A model generated the notes under the pieces. It did no database searches, was not told the origin of the DNA, and saw only the letters and a program-made list of their open reading frames with translations. From an uncultured Bacteroidota bacterium (lineage in GTDB: Bacteria > Bacteroidota > Bacteroidia > Chitinophagales > Chitinophagaceae): a stretch of DNA of 64,000 nt. The stretch is from assembly GCA_903906365.1 (NCBI GenBank), contig CAIVKC010000019.1:1-64000 (forward strand). The letters run 5' to 3'. The stretch's first letter is position 1. Each line of letters opens with the position of its first letter. The translations under genes were made by a program, and so were the position numbers. Of this stretch, positions 8,519-16,974 are shown piece by piece.

Positions 8519-9406
8519 ATGCCCAAACTGGCCGTATTTCCCAAAGCATTCATGCAGGCCCTTTGCAAGGACGGCACCATGCGACTTTCCGAGTGGATTG
8601 AGCTGGCAACTGAGCTGGACATCGAGGGACTGGAATGGTATGCCGGTTTCCTGGAGATGGCAGATGAAAGCCGCTGGCCGGGTTTTCGCAAACAGGTGGA
8701 AGACCGCGGCAAAACAATCCCCATGATGTGCTGCTCGCCGGATTTCACCCATCCTGACAAAGCCTTTCGGGATAACGAGATTGCCAAGCAGAAGCGCTGG
8801 ATCGATATGACCGAAGCCCTCGGCGGCTCCTACTGCCGAGTGCTGTCCGGCCAGCGCAGACCGGAGCTTTCCACCGAAGAAGGGATTACCCTGGCCGCAG
8901 CCTGCATAGAGGCCTGCCTGCCCTATGCCAGCCAAAGAAACATTACCCTGATTATAGAGAATCATTATAAGGACGATTTCTGGACCTATCCCGAATTCGC
9001 GCAGAAAATGGAGGTTTTCTGCGAACTGGTCAGCCGGATCCACGACCCCCATTTTGGCGTCAACTATGACCCCAGCAACACCTACCTGGCAGGGGAGGAC
9101 CCCCTTGAACTGCTGCGCCGTGTCTCCGACAGGGTGGTCACCATGCACGCCAGCGACCGCTATCTCAAAGAAGGCACCATCGAGGACCTTCGCAGGGAAG
9201 AAGGCGGCGCGGCCGGTTATGCCAGGCGGCTGAGCCATGGGGAAATAGGAAAAGGGCTCAATGATTATGACGCCATTTTCACCGAGCTCAAACGGGTGGG
9301 CTTCAACAACTGGATTAGCATCGAAGATGGTGTGGACGGCATGGACCAGCTGGAGCGCAGCGTTGCCTTCCTGCGAAAAAAAATGCAGCAGTACTGGCCC
9401 GGCTGA
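8519..9406 (+). CDS. Sugar phosphate isomerase/epimerase (xylose-isomerase-like TIM barrel)
   Basis: 295-residue AP-endonuclease-2 type TIM barrel. The four metal ligands typical of the family (IolE, IolI, tagatose epimerase) are recognisable: Glu in LIIENHYKD, Asp in VNYDPSNT, His in TMHASD and Glu in SIEDGVDG. Members isomerise or epimerise ketoses or dehydrate inosose; some relatives act on 3-keto sugars. There is no signal peptide, so it is cytoplasmic. It sits in the middle of the operon between the SDR and the SMP-30 lactonase and probably rearranges a keto intermediate. Confidence 0.85.
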   Translation: MPKLAVFPKAFMQALCKDGTMRLSEWIELATELDIEGLEWYAGFLEMADESRWPGFRKQVEDRGKTIPMMCCSPDFTHPDKAFRDNEIAKQKRWIDMTEALGGSYCRVLSGQRRPELSTEEGITLAAACIEACLPYASQRNITLIIENHYKDDFWTYPEFAQKMEVFCELVSRIHDPHFGVNYDPSNTYLAGEDPLELLRRVSDRVVTMHASDRYLKEGTIEDLRREEGGAAGYARRLSHGEIGKGLNDYDAIFTELKRVGFNNWISIEDGVDGMDQLERSVAFLRKKMQQYWPG

Positions 9407-9443
9407 TCATCAAACCCCCGCAAGGGAATAAAATTGTTCTGAC

Positions 9444-10316
9444 ATGGTGGCTTCCCTGTTATATCCCGCACAGTGTTTTTTAGGCGAAGGCCCTTTCTGG
9501 CATCCCCATAGAGGGAGCCTGTTTTGGGTGGACATAGAGGGAAAGACCTTCTATGAATACCACTGGGCAGACCAACAGGTCACCGTGCGCCGGCTCGATT
9601 ACCGGGTTACCCTGCTGGTTCATGGACAGGATAACCAGCTTATACTGGGACTGGAAGGAGGCATCGGGCGCTATGACCTGGTAAATGAAACCTTCACCTG
9701 GCTGGCCGACCTGGAAAAGGACAGGGCCTCCCACCGCTGTAATGACGGCAAGGTGGACAGCCGGGGCAGGCTCTGGCTGGGGACCATGCACATGGATTTT
9801 CATACCGGGGCGGGCTCCCTGTACAGCGTGGAGCAGGACCTGCTGCCACGCAAAAAACAGGGGGGACTCACTATTTCCAACGGAATGGCCTGGTCTGCGG
9901 ACAACAGCCGGCTGTATTTTATCGACAGCCCGACGGGACGCGTGCAGTCCTTTTTTTATGATGAAGCCGGCGGAGGCATTGCCTTTGAAAAGGATGTGAT
10001 CCTTATCCCCCCCCACCTGGGAGCCCCCGACGGGATGGCCATTGACCAGGAAGGCATGCTTTGGATCGCACACTGGGGTGGTTTTGGGGTATACCGGTGG
10101 AATCCAAACAACGGCCAGCTCATGGAAAGCGTCAGCCTTCCGGTGCCCAACGTAACCTCCTGTGTGTTCGGAGGTGAGTCGATGGATTACCTTATGATCA
10201 CCACGGCCCGGCAGGGCTTAAGTCCCGAAGACCTGCAAAAATACCCCCACAGCGGGGATGTTTTTGTGCAGCAGGTGGCAGTAAAGGGAACCCTTCCCAA
10301 CCGGTGCGCTTTCTAA
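9444..10316 (+). CDS. SMP-30/gluconolactonase family lactonase
   Basis: Six-bladed beta-propeller hydrolase of 290 residues, without signal peptide. The divalent-metal ligands of SMP-30 type lactonases are visible: Glu15 in FLGEGPFW, Asn in TISNGMAW and Asp in APDGMAID, with the substrate-side Asn in HRCNDGK. The reaction is opening of an aldono-lactone to the free acid. Next to two dehydrogenases this fits oxidation of a sugar to its lactone followed by hydrolysis. It is the fifth gene of the operon, with 37 bp to the preceding gene and 94 bp to the following aldolase. Confidence 0.9.
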   Translation: MVASLLYPAQCFLGEGPFWHPHRGSLFWVDIEGKTFYEYHWADQQVTVRRLDYRVTLLVHGQDNQLILGLEGGIGRYDLVNETFTWLADLEKDRASHRCNDGKVDSRGRLWLGTMHMDFHTGAGSLYSVEQDLLPRKKQGGLTISNGMAWSADNSRLYFIDSPTGRVQSFFYDEAGGGIAFEKDVILIPPHLGAPDGMAIDQEGMLWIAHWGGFGVYRWNPNNGQLMESVSLPVPNVTSCVFGGESMDYLMITTARQGLSPEDLQKYPHSGDVFVQQVAVKGTLPNRCAF

Positions 10317-10410
10317 AACCAGGACGGGCACCCGGCAGCCGTGCGTCTCCCTGTAAAGCAGATAATGCGTATTTTTCCAGTAATCAAGCAGCAACCTTTT
10401 ATTTTAGGAT

Positions 10411-11358
10411 ATGACACAGCCTCCCCCCAAAAAATTTGTACCGGTGATGATCACCCCCTTTACTTCCCAGTCGGCCATTGACCTGTATGCCCTCTCGGAG
10501 CTGACCGATTTTTACCGCTCGGCCGGAGTGGATGGGTTTTTTGCCAACTGCCTGAGCTCGGAAATGTTTTCCATCTCGGAAACCGAGCGGCTGGAGCTCA
10601 CCAGGCACGTCGTGGACCAGGTCAATGGCGCCCTGCCGGTGGTCGCCACCGGTTCTTTCGGGGTGACCCTGGAGGAAAGGGCCGAATCCACCCGCAGGGT
10701 CTATGATACGGGGGTGGATGCCGTCATCATGATCTCCAGCCATTTTGCCCTGGCCCAGGAGAGCGACCAGGTCCTGACCGACCAGCTCCAAACGCTTTTA
10801 GGGCTTACGGGCAGCATTCCGCTGGGGATATATGAATGCCCTGCTCCCTATAAAAGAATTCTTTCACCCCAGGTTTTTTCCACCCTGCTGGCCTCCGGCC
10901 GTATGGTATATCATAAGGACACTTCGCTGGTGCCCGCCCTGGTCAAAGCCAAGCTGGACCTGCTGAAGGCCTCCGGCAACCAGAACCTCGAATTCTACGA
11001 TGCCCACACCCCCAATACCCTGTTTTCACTGGGGGCCGGCGCCCGGGGCATGTCCTCCATATCCGGGAATTTTTACCCGGAGATCATGTCCTGGATCTGC
11101 CACCATTTGGGCGACCCATCCCGTGAAGAGGACCTGCAGTGGATACAGTCTGAGATATCCCGCGTGGATCCCATCATACACCAGGGATACCCGGTGAGTG
11201 CCAAATATTTTTTACAAAAAAGGGGACTCTCGCTGCAAAGCCTGTCCCGGAGCCAGGTTTATTCACTTTCCCCCGATCAGCAAAGGGACCTCGATCAGGT
11301 CTATGTGGATTTCCTGGGCTGGTGCGACCGCCTGGGCATACCCGTTGTGAGGCCATGA
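10411..11358 (+). CDS. DHDPS/N-acetylneuraminate lyase family aldolase, cytoplasmic copy
   Basis: Class I aldolase of 315 residues. The Schiff-base lysine is Lys169 in VYHKDTS and the catalytic tyrosine is Tyr141 in GIYECPAPYKR. The usual GTTGE carboxylate-binding loop is replaced by the sequence FANCLSSEM (45-52), so the acid end of the substrate may be held differently from that in DapA or NanA. No signal peptide. Family members split 2-keto-3-deoxy sugar acids or sialic acid, or the reverse. A close paralogue with a Tat signal lies at 37066-38145; the two share KKFVPVM, TRHVV, VVATGSFG, SGNFYP and other blocks. In the operon it would carry out the carbon-carbon cleavage. Confidence 0.88.
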   Translation: MTQPPPKKFVPVMITPFTSQSAIDLYALSELTDFYRSAGVDGFFANCLSSEMFSISETERLELTRHVVDQVNGALPVVATGSFGVTLEERAESTRRVYDTGVDAVIMISSHFALAQESDQVLTDQLQTLLGLTGSIPLGIYECPAPYKRILSPQVFSTLLASGRMVYHKDTSLVPALVKAKLDLLKASGNQNLEFYDAHTPNTLFSLGAGARGMSSISGNFYPEIMSWICHHLGDPSREEDLQWIQSEISRVDPIIHQGYPVSAKYFLQKRGLSLQSLSRSQVYSLSPDQQRDLDQVYVDFLGWCDRLGIPVVRP

Positions 11359-11383
11359 TATCTTAAATCGATTGCCCATTACA

Positions 11384-12985
11384 ATGATCCAACATTTACC
11401 CCTGACCGACCTTTTGATCATCGCACTGTACATGCTGGCCATGATCGGCACGGGGGTCTGGTTTTCGCGCTCCAACCGCAACACCGATCAGTTCACCCGC
11501 GCCTCCGGCCGTATTCCCCAGTGGGCGCTGGGCATTTCATTGTATGCGACCTTCCTGAGCTCCAATACTTTCCTGGGCGTACCCGGCAAAGCCTTCGGGG
11601 CCAACTGGAATTCATTTGTCTTCAGTCTGTCCATGCCGTTGGCTGCCTGGATTGCGGCCAGGTATTTCATACCCTTTTACCGCAGCAGTGGCGAGGTTTC
11701 GGCCTATACGCACCTGGAGCGGCGTTTCGGTCCCTGGGCGCGTACCTATGCGGTGGTTTGTTTTTTGCTGACCCAGCTGGCCAGGATGGGTTCGGTGTTT
11801 TTTGGGATCGCCCTGAGCCTGCAGGCCATGACCGGCTATTCCATGCAGTCCATCATCGTGGTGATGGGCGTCATCATCGTGGTCTATACGGTACTGGGGG
11901 GGATGGAAGCGGTCATCTGGACCGAAGTGGTGCAGGGGATCATCAAAACGGCCGGGGCCCTGATCATCCTGTTTTTCATCATAACCAATATGCCGGGAGG
12001 CATCACAGACATCATCGCCATTGGCAAAGCAAATGGCAAGTTCAGCCTGGGCAGCCTGCGGCCCGATTTTTCCATTTCCAGTTTCTGGGTGGTGCTCCTC
12101 TACGGGCTGTTCAGCAACCTCAATAATTTCGGGACAGACCAAAATTATATCCAGCGCTACCAGGCAACCGGATCTTCCGGCCAAGCCGGCCGCTCACTGT
12201 GGCTCTGTGTTAAACTATACTTTCCCGTTTCCCTGCTGTTCTTTATTATCGGATCCTCCCTGTACGCTTTTTACCAGGTGCACCCACAGATGCTCGACGC
12301 GGTCCGGATGCGCGCAGCGGCAGAGCGACTGCCCCTGGGCGTTAGTAAAGAGGCAATAGCCGGGCTGGCCTCCCGGCTGCAGCCCTCCGATTATGGGGAT
12401 AAGATCCTGCCGGATTTCATGGTGCGGGTGCTTCCCGTCGGAGTGGTGGGAATCATAGTATCGGCCATACTGTCTGCCGCCATGAGCACCATCAGTTCCG
12501 GCCTCAATGCCTCGGCCACGGTTTTTACTTTCGATATCTATAAGCGCTACGTGAAAAAAGACCTCAGTGACGCCCGGCTCCTGCGCCTGCTGCTGCTGTC
12601 CACCTTTGTGATTGGCATCCTGTCCATCCTCTCAGGCATCGCCATGATCGGGGTAAAAAGTATCCTGGACCTCTGGTGGCTGCTCTCTGGAATTTTTGCG
12701 GCAGGCATGCTGGGCCTTTTTTTGCTGGGATTCATCAGCAGGCGGGCGGGCAATGCCCAGGCCCTGCTGGCGGTCATCATCGGGATGCTGGTCATCGCCT
12801 GGATGACCTTTCCTTCCCTGATACCCGTTCGTTATGCTGCCCTGCGCAGCACTTTCCACATCAATATGGTGATCGTCGTGGGCACCCTGACCATCCTGCT
12901 GACGGGCATCCTTTTTTCCCGGGGAAATCATCCGGATACCGGTCATGGGCAGCCGCCGGACTCAGGAGGAGGCCTCAGCGACTGA
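11384..12985 (+). CDS. Sodium:solute symporter (SSS family)
   Basis: Integral membrane transporter of 533 residues with about 13 hydrophobic helices. I start it at the ATG at 11384 rather than the TTG four codons earlier. Typical SSS features are the opening helix followed by GTGVWFSRSNRNTDQFTRASGRIP, the LGGMEAVIWTEVVQG segment and the SAAMSTISSGLNASATVFTFDIYKR motif that contributes to the sodium site. Family members import sugars, sialic acids, carboxylates and other solutes with sodium. As the last gene of the operon (25 bp after the aldolase) it probably imports the operon's substrate. Its 3' end overlaps the convergent kinase gene by 24 bp. Confidence 0.92.
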   Translation: MIQHLPLTDLLIIALYMLAMIGTGVWFSRSNRNTDQFTRASGRIPQWALGISLYATFLSSNTFLGVPGKAFGANWNSFVFSLSMPLAAWIAARYFIPFYRSSGEVSAYTHLERRFGPWARTYAVVCFLLTQLARMGSVFFGIALSLQAMTGYSMQSIIVVMGVIIVVYTVLGGMEAVIWTEVVQGIIKTAGALIILFFIITNMPGGITDIIAIGKANGKFSLGSLRPDFSISSFWVVLLYGLFSNLNNFGTDQNYIQRYQATGSSGQAGRSLWLCVKLYFPVSLLFFIIGSSLYAFYQVHPQMLDAVRMRAAAERLPLGVSKEAIAGLASRLQPSDYGDKILPDFMVRVLPVGVVGIIVSAILSAAMSTISSGLNASATVFTFDIYKRYVKKDLSDARLLRLLLLSTFVIGILSILSGIAMIGVKSILDLWWLLSGIFAAGMLGLFLLGFISRRAGNAQALLAVIIGMLVIAWMTFPSLIPVRYAALRSTFHINMVIVVGTLTILLTGILFSRGNHPDTGHGQPPDSGGGLSD

Positions 12986-13819
12986 GCGGTGGTAGGCTGC
13001 CAGTCCTTCGATGGGCGTTTTTAATATCAGGCCCACCTCCATATCATAGCGGGAGGCGGTCTTTGCCAGGATGTCCCGGAAGGTGAATCCCACCGAGCCC
13101 GTGCAGTTGAAGGTGTAGTCCCTGTAATGCTCATAGCGGGTGACCAGGGCTTCAAAAAAATCCCGGAAGGAGGTTTCCACCAGGCCCAGGGTATAGGCTT
13201 GGTCCGAGACGCTCGAAGACAGAAAACGCGTAAACCCGGCGACAAAGCGGTTGGGGAGTTTTTCGGAATACACCCGCTCCATGATGGTCTCCCGGTCCAG
13301 CCCATAGGCAGCGAAGAACTCATTTCGGACGGAGGGGGGCATGTTTCCGCGAATGTAATCTCCCAGCAGTTTGCGGCCAATATAAAAGCCGCTGCCTTCG
13401 TCCCCGAGCAGGTAACCCAGTGAATCGATATTAGCCGTGATCCGGCTTCCGTCAAAGAGGCAACTGTTGGTGCCGGTTCCCAGGATGGCAGAAAATCCGG
13501 GACGATCTCCCAGTACCGCCCGGGCAGATCCCAGCAGGTCCAGCCCGACAAAAGTGGCGGCTCCGGCAAAAACCCGGCCCATGGCATCTTCGATGATGGC
13601 GGCCTTGTCTTCAAAACAGCCGGCACCGTAGAAAAAAACCGCCGTCACCCCGGCAGGGTCTGCCTCCGGGGGAAGCTGCTGGGCCAGCGAGTGAACGATG
13701 TAATCGCTGCTGACAAAATAAGGATTGTATCCCTCGGTATCAAAATAGCAGGTCTCCCTGCCCGGTTGTAACAGGCACCAGTTGGTGTTGGTAGAACCGC
13801 TGTCAGCTACAAGGATCAT
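12962..13819 (-). CDS. BadF/BadG-type amino-sugar kinase (MurK/NagK-like)
   Basis: 285-residue ASKHA-fold kinase of the BadF/BadG/BcrA/BcrD group, which includes N-acetylglucosamine and N-acetylmuramate kinases. The phosphate-1 loop is DSGSTNTNW near the N-terminus, a second nucleotide loop is AILGTGTNS, and LGDEGSGFYIGR is characteristic of the family. It begins directly after the stop of the MFS gene upstream, so the two are almost certainly co-transcribed and coupled. With murQ in the same unit, the likely substrate is N-acetylmuramate and perhaps GlcNAc, giving the 6-phosphate that MurQ consumes. The specificity is inference from context. Confidence 0.8.
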   Translation of the reverse strand: MILVADSGSTNTNWCLLQPGRETCYFDTEGYNPYFVSSDYIVHSLAQQLPPEADPAGVTAVFFYGAGCFEDKAAIIEDAMGRVFAGAATFVGLDLLGSARAVLGDRPGFSAILGTGTNSCLFDGSRITANIDSLGYLLGDEGSGFYIGRKLLGDYIRGNMPPSVRNEFFAAYGLDRETIMERVYSEKLPNRFVAGFTRFLSSSVSDQAYTLGLVETSFRDFFEALVTRYEHYRDYTFNCTGSVGFTFRDILAKTASRYDMEVGLILKTPIEGLAAYHRSVAEASS

Positions 13820-15103
13820 TCAGGTATTTTTTAAAGATAAACCGGTTTTATGCCCGAACTGGGCATAGTATCCAATACACAGGTAGCAGGGAATCACCAG
13901 CCAGTAAGCCTGCTGCGGGGAATAATGGTGCGCCAGCCAGCCATAGACCAGGGGCAGGATCGCTCCGCCGCCGATGGCTACTATGAGCAGGGAAGAGCCG
14001 ATTTTGGTGAACCGCCCCAGGCCCCGTATGGCCAGCGGCCAGATGGAAGGGTAGACCATGGAATTGGCCAGCCCGAGCAGGGCAATGAAGGTGACCGACA
14101 GGTATCCCGTGGTGCAAAGCGCCGCGCCGGTAAAAACAAGCCCCAGCAGCGAAGATATCTTCAGCACACTGACCTGGGAAACGTATTTTGGAATGAGGAG
14201 GATTCCCAGCACGTAGCCTGCCAGCATACAGGTGAGCGTAAAGCTGGTAAAGAATTTGGCGTCGACCAGCGGTATGCCCTGGGAGGAACCATAGTTGATG
14301 ATGGTATCCCCGGCAATGACTTCCACCCCCACATACAAAAACAGGGTCATCACACCCAGCAGCAGGTGGGGAAACTGCAGGATGCTGGTTTTATTGGTAT
14401 TGGCCAGGGCCACCGTATCGCTTTCCGCATCCGCATCCAGTTCCGGGATCCCCGAAAAACCCACCAGCGGGGCCAGCAGCAGCAAAACAACGCCCATGAT
14501 CGCATAGGGCGTAATGACCCGGTGGGCCAGGCTGTCTAGCAGCAGGGTCTTTTCGGCCAGCGGCATATGGATCACCCGGGCCTTGATGTCATCGGCCCCG
14601 CGCAGGGTCACGGCCCCCAAAATCAGGGGTCCCATCACGCCTGCCACGTTATTGCAGATGCCCATCACCGAAATCCGTCTGGCCGCAGTTTCCAGGGGAC
14701 CCAGTATGGTGATATAGGGATTGGAGGCTGTCTGCAAAATGGCCAGCCCGGTCCCCTGGACAAACAGGCCGGACAGGAACAGCGGGTAGGAGCGAACCAG
14801 GGCCGCCGGAATGAACAAGAAGGCTCCTGCGGCCATGATCACCAGACCCAGGGACATCCCGTTTTTGTATCCCGTTCTTTTAAGCAGGGAAGCGGCCGGT
14901 ATGGCCATGACCATATAGGAGATATAAAAGGAAAAGGCCACCAGATAGGCTGAAATATCGTTGAGCTCGCAGGCGATCCTTAAATAGGGAATCAGGACCG
15001 ACCCCAGCCAGGTAAAAAAACCGAACACGAAAAAAAGGATCCCTATGATGAAAATGGGCCGGCTCAGCGATAGGCGGCCGCCGGGTTTTGGTTCAATGGG
15101 CAT
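13820..15103 (-). CDS. MFS sugar porter (FucP/GluP type), candidate MurNAc/GlcNAc importer
   Basis: 427-residue major facilitator with about 12 predicted helices. It resembles the FucP/GluP/NagP branch: FFVFGFFTWLGSVLIPYLRIACEL at the first helix loop, and GLAILQTASNPYITILGP in helix 4, whose QTASNPY is a group hallmark. It lies three bases from the MurQ gene and abuts the kinase gene, an etherase-porter-kinase arrangement that matches the N-acetylmuramate uptake operon described in Tannerella forsythia (MurT, MurK, MurQ). It therefore probably imports MurNAc or GlcNAc across the inner membrane; sequence alone cannot distinguish which. Confidence 0.85.
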   Translation of the reverse strand: MPIEPKPGGRLSLSRPIFIIGILFFVFGFFTWLGSVLIPYLRIACELNDISAYLVAFSFYISYMVMAIPAASLLKRTGYKNGMSLGLVIMAAGAFLFIPAALVRSYPLFLSGLFVQGTGLAILQTASNPYITILGPLETAARRISVMGICNNVAGVMGPLILGAVTLRGADDIKARVIHMPLAEKTLLLDSLAHRVITPYAIMGVVLLLLAPLVGFSGIPELDADAESDTVALANTNKTSILQFPHLLLGVMTLFLYVGVEVIAGDTIINYGSSQGIPLVDAKFFTSFTLTCMLAGYVLGILLIPKYVSQVSVLKISSLLGLVFTGAALCTTGYLSVTFIALLGLANSMVYPSIWPLAIRGLGRFTKIGSSLLIVAIGGGAILPLVYGWLAHHYSPQQAYWLVIPCYLCIGYYAQFGHKTGLSLKNT

Positions 15104-15106
15104 GTC

Positions 15107-15916
15107 TTATGGTTTCAGGTGATCCAGTGCGTTTCTGACGCTGCCGAATTCCAGCAGCAGGCGCTTGGCCTCTTCATAGCGGGCGATGGAGGACCTGGCC
15201 ATCAGCATTTTTACGGCGCGGTCCGTGATCTTTTCATTGATCAGCATGACATGTACCATCTGGTTATCCTCCACCCTGCCCAGCCTGATCATGACCGTGG
15301 TGGAGATCATATCAAAAAGCATTTTCTGGGCCGTACCGCATTTCATGCGCGTACTGCCGGTGATGAATTCCGGACCGGTGATGACTTCCACGGGGTAATC
15401 TGCCTGCGCGGCAATGGGAGACTCCGGATTGCTTACAATGCATCCGGTGGGAATGCCCCTGCTGCGACAGCCTTCCAGGGCGCCCAGTACAAAGGGGGTG
15501 GTGCCGCTGGCGGAGATGCCGACCACTATGTCTTTGGGGGAAATTTGATTTTCCTGGAGCTTTTCCCAGCCTTCCTGGTAATTGTCCTCCATTTCCTCCC
15601 GGGCCAGCGCCAGCTGATCGATGCCCCCAGCCAAAATGGTGTTGACCCTTCCTTTTTCGATCCCGAAAGTGGTGGGCAGTTCGATGACGTCCAGCACAGA
15701 GAGCCTTCCCCCGCTGCCGGCCCCTACATAGAACATCCTTCCGCCTGCTTCGAGTCGTTCCACGATGGCCCCGATCAGGCGGTTGACCTGGGGAAGGGCT
15801 TTGTGCACGGCACCTGCCACGGAGGCATCCTCCCCGTTGATCAGGGCGGTGATTTCTGCTATGCTCTTAGTTTCCAGGTTTCTGTGTACAGAGGGTTGCT
15901 CCGTGATACGTGTCAT
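15107..15916 (-). CDS. murQ: N-acetylmuramic acid 6-phosphate etherase
   Basis: 269-residue SIS-domain protein with MurQ landmarks: TEQ opening, INGEDASVAGAV, GGRMFYVGAGSGGRLSVLD, PTTFG, the ISASGTTPFVLGAL SIS loop and GPEFITGSTRMKCGTAQK. Glu79 and Glu110 match the two catalytic glutamates of E. coli MurQ (83 and 114). The enzyme eliminates D-lactate from MurNAc-6-phosphate to leave GlcNAc-6-phosphate. It is slightly shorter than E. coli MurQ, which is about 298 residues. First gene of a three-gene minus-strand unit with the porter and kinase, transcribed away from a DeoR-type regulator that probably controls it. Confidence 0.92.
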   Translation of the reverse strand: MTRITEQPSVHRNLETKSIAEITALINGEDASVAGAVHKALPQVNRLIGAIVERLEAGGRMFYVGAGSGGRLSVLDVIELPTTFGIEKGRVNTILAGGIDQLALAREEMEDNYQEGWEKLQENQISPKDIVVGISASGTTPFVLGALEGCRSRGIPTGCIVSNPESPIAAQADYPVEVITGPEFITGSTRMKCGTAQKMLFDMISTTVMIRLGRVEDNQMVHVMLINEKITDRAVKMLMARSSIARYEEAKRLLLEFGSVRNALDHLKP

Positions 15917-15922
15917 AAATAT

Positions 15923-15930
15923 TATGTTTG
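15923..15930 (+). promoter_or_regulatory. Candidate -7 element for the DeoR-family gene
   Basis: TATGTTTG matches the Bacteroidota TAnnTTTG consensus in the divergent region, about 85 bp before the regulator start. A TTG at 15896-15898 could serve as the -33 element, although the spacing of 24 bp is somewhat long. Confidence 0.4.
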
Positions 15931-15960
15931 CGTTTTTCTTCAGTTATTTCTAGTAAAAAT

Positions 15961-15979
15961 ATGCAAATTCATGCAAATT
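15961..15979. promoter_or_regulatory. Direct repeat ATGCAAATT x2, candidate operator
   Basis: ATGCAAATT occurs at 15961-15969 and again at 15971-15979, a 10-bp period that puts both copies on the same face of the helix. It lies between murQ and the divergent DeoR-family gene, downstream of the regulator's candidate -7 box, where a bound repressor would block its transcription. DeoR proteins commonly bind repeated half-sites, so autoregulation and control of the mur operon are plausible. Confidence 0.45.
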
Positions 15980-16016
15980 ATTCTTAGTTTCAATTTCTAA
16001 CAGAGAGAAGGCCCAT

Positions 16017-16769
16017 ATGCTTAAGGAAGAAAGGCATAAGATAATTCTGAAAGAAATCAACCTGCACAATAAGGTGCTTTCCACCGATCTGAGTGAGCAA
16101 CTGGTTGTTTCTGAAGATACTATACGCAGGGATTTAAATGAACTTTCTGAACAGGGACTGATAGTCAAAGTGCACGGCGGGGCAATGGGTAAGACTTTTC
16201 ATTACCCTTTCAACGGACAGAACCAGGTTTATGCCCAGGAAGCCAAGCAGGTTATTGCGGATAAAGCCATCGGCCTATTCCAAAAAGATATGCTGATCCT
16301 GGTAGAAGGGGGGACCACCATCATGGAGATTGCCAAGAAGATACCCCCCGATTTGAAAGCGACTTTCATGACCATCAGCCCCCAGGTGGCCCTGACGCTC
16401 GCAGAACATGAGCAAATCGATGTGATCACCATCGGGGGCCGGCTCGCCAAAAATGCCTATGTGCATACCGGCGCCAGCGTGATCTATGAACTGGCCAATA
16501 TCCGGCCCGACCTCTGCATCATCGGAACCAACGGCATCTCCCCGGAAGGAGGCCTGACCGATACGGACTGGGAGGTGGTGCAGGTGATCAAAGCCATGAT
16601 CCGGTCGGCCAAAAAAACAGCCGTGGTCAGTATAGCCGAAAAATTTAATACAGTACAAAAGATCAAAATAAGCGATTGGACAGCCATTGATTACATCATT
16701 ACCGAATTGCCACCCGATAGCCCTGTCCTGTCTGCTTATTCCGGAAAAGAAAAACCCGTACTGCTTTAA
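16017..16769 (+). CDS. DeoR/GlpR-family transcriptional repressor
   Basis: 250 residues, the standard size. The N-terminal winged helix-turn-helix is clear (LSTDLSEQLVVSEDTIRRDLNEL, residues about 21-43, then GLIVKVHGGAM). The C-terminal half is the DeoR sensor domain with a phosphosugar-isomerase-like fold (LVEGGTTIMEIAK, TISPQVALTLAEH, IGTNGISPEGGLTDTD). Such regulators release DNA when a sugar phosphate binds. Divergent from the murQ-porter-kinase unit and about 200 bp upstream of the SusC gene, it is well placed to regulate both in response to an amino-sugar phosphate. The start at 16017 follows a purine-rich AGAGAGAAGG ribosome-binding region. Confidence 0.92.
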   Translation: MLKEERHKIILKEINLHNKVLSTDLSEQLVVSEDTIRRDLNELSEQGLIVKVHGGAMGKTFHYPFNGQNQVYAQEAKQVIADKAIGLFQKDMLILVEGGTTIMEIAKKIPPDLKATFMTISPQVALTLAEHEQIDVITIGGRLAKNAYVHTGASVIYELANIRPDLCIIGTNGISPEGGLTDTDWEVVQVIKAMIRSAKKTAVVSIAEKFNTVQKIKISDWTAIDYIITELPPDSPVLSAYSGKEKPVLL

Positions 16770-16974
16770 TACCCTAACCTTTCTTAAAAATAAGACGATC
16801 CGTCCCTGAAGGCCGGTACATGCCAGCCATGACCTGCTGACTGGGCTGTTGCTGTGAACGGATGCCCGCGGTCCGCAGGGTAATCAGGCAGCAAGGGGGG
16901 GCATCAAAAAGGGCACAGATATTCATTTTTATACAAGTAAAACTTTCGATTCTCTAACTGCTAATTCATCCACC

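Noticed and set aside
7695-11358. Sulfoquinovose Entner-Doudoroff pathway
   Set aside because: SDR, lactonase and aldolase fit, but the sulfogluconate dehydratase and a sulfoquinovosidase are missing, and the aldolase belongs to another family.
16770-16974. Search for a FecI/FecR-type sigma pair or ECF promoter before SusC
   Set aside because: The gap is only 205 bp with no gene; the DeoR-family gene is the only nearby regulator.
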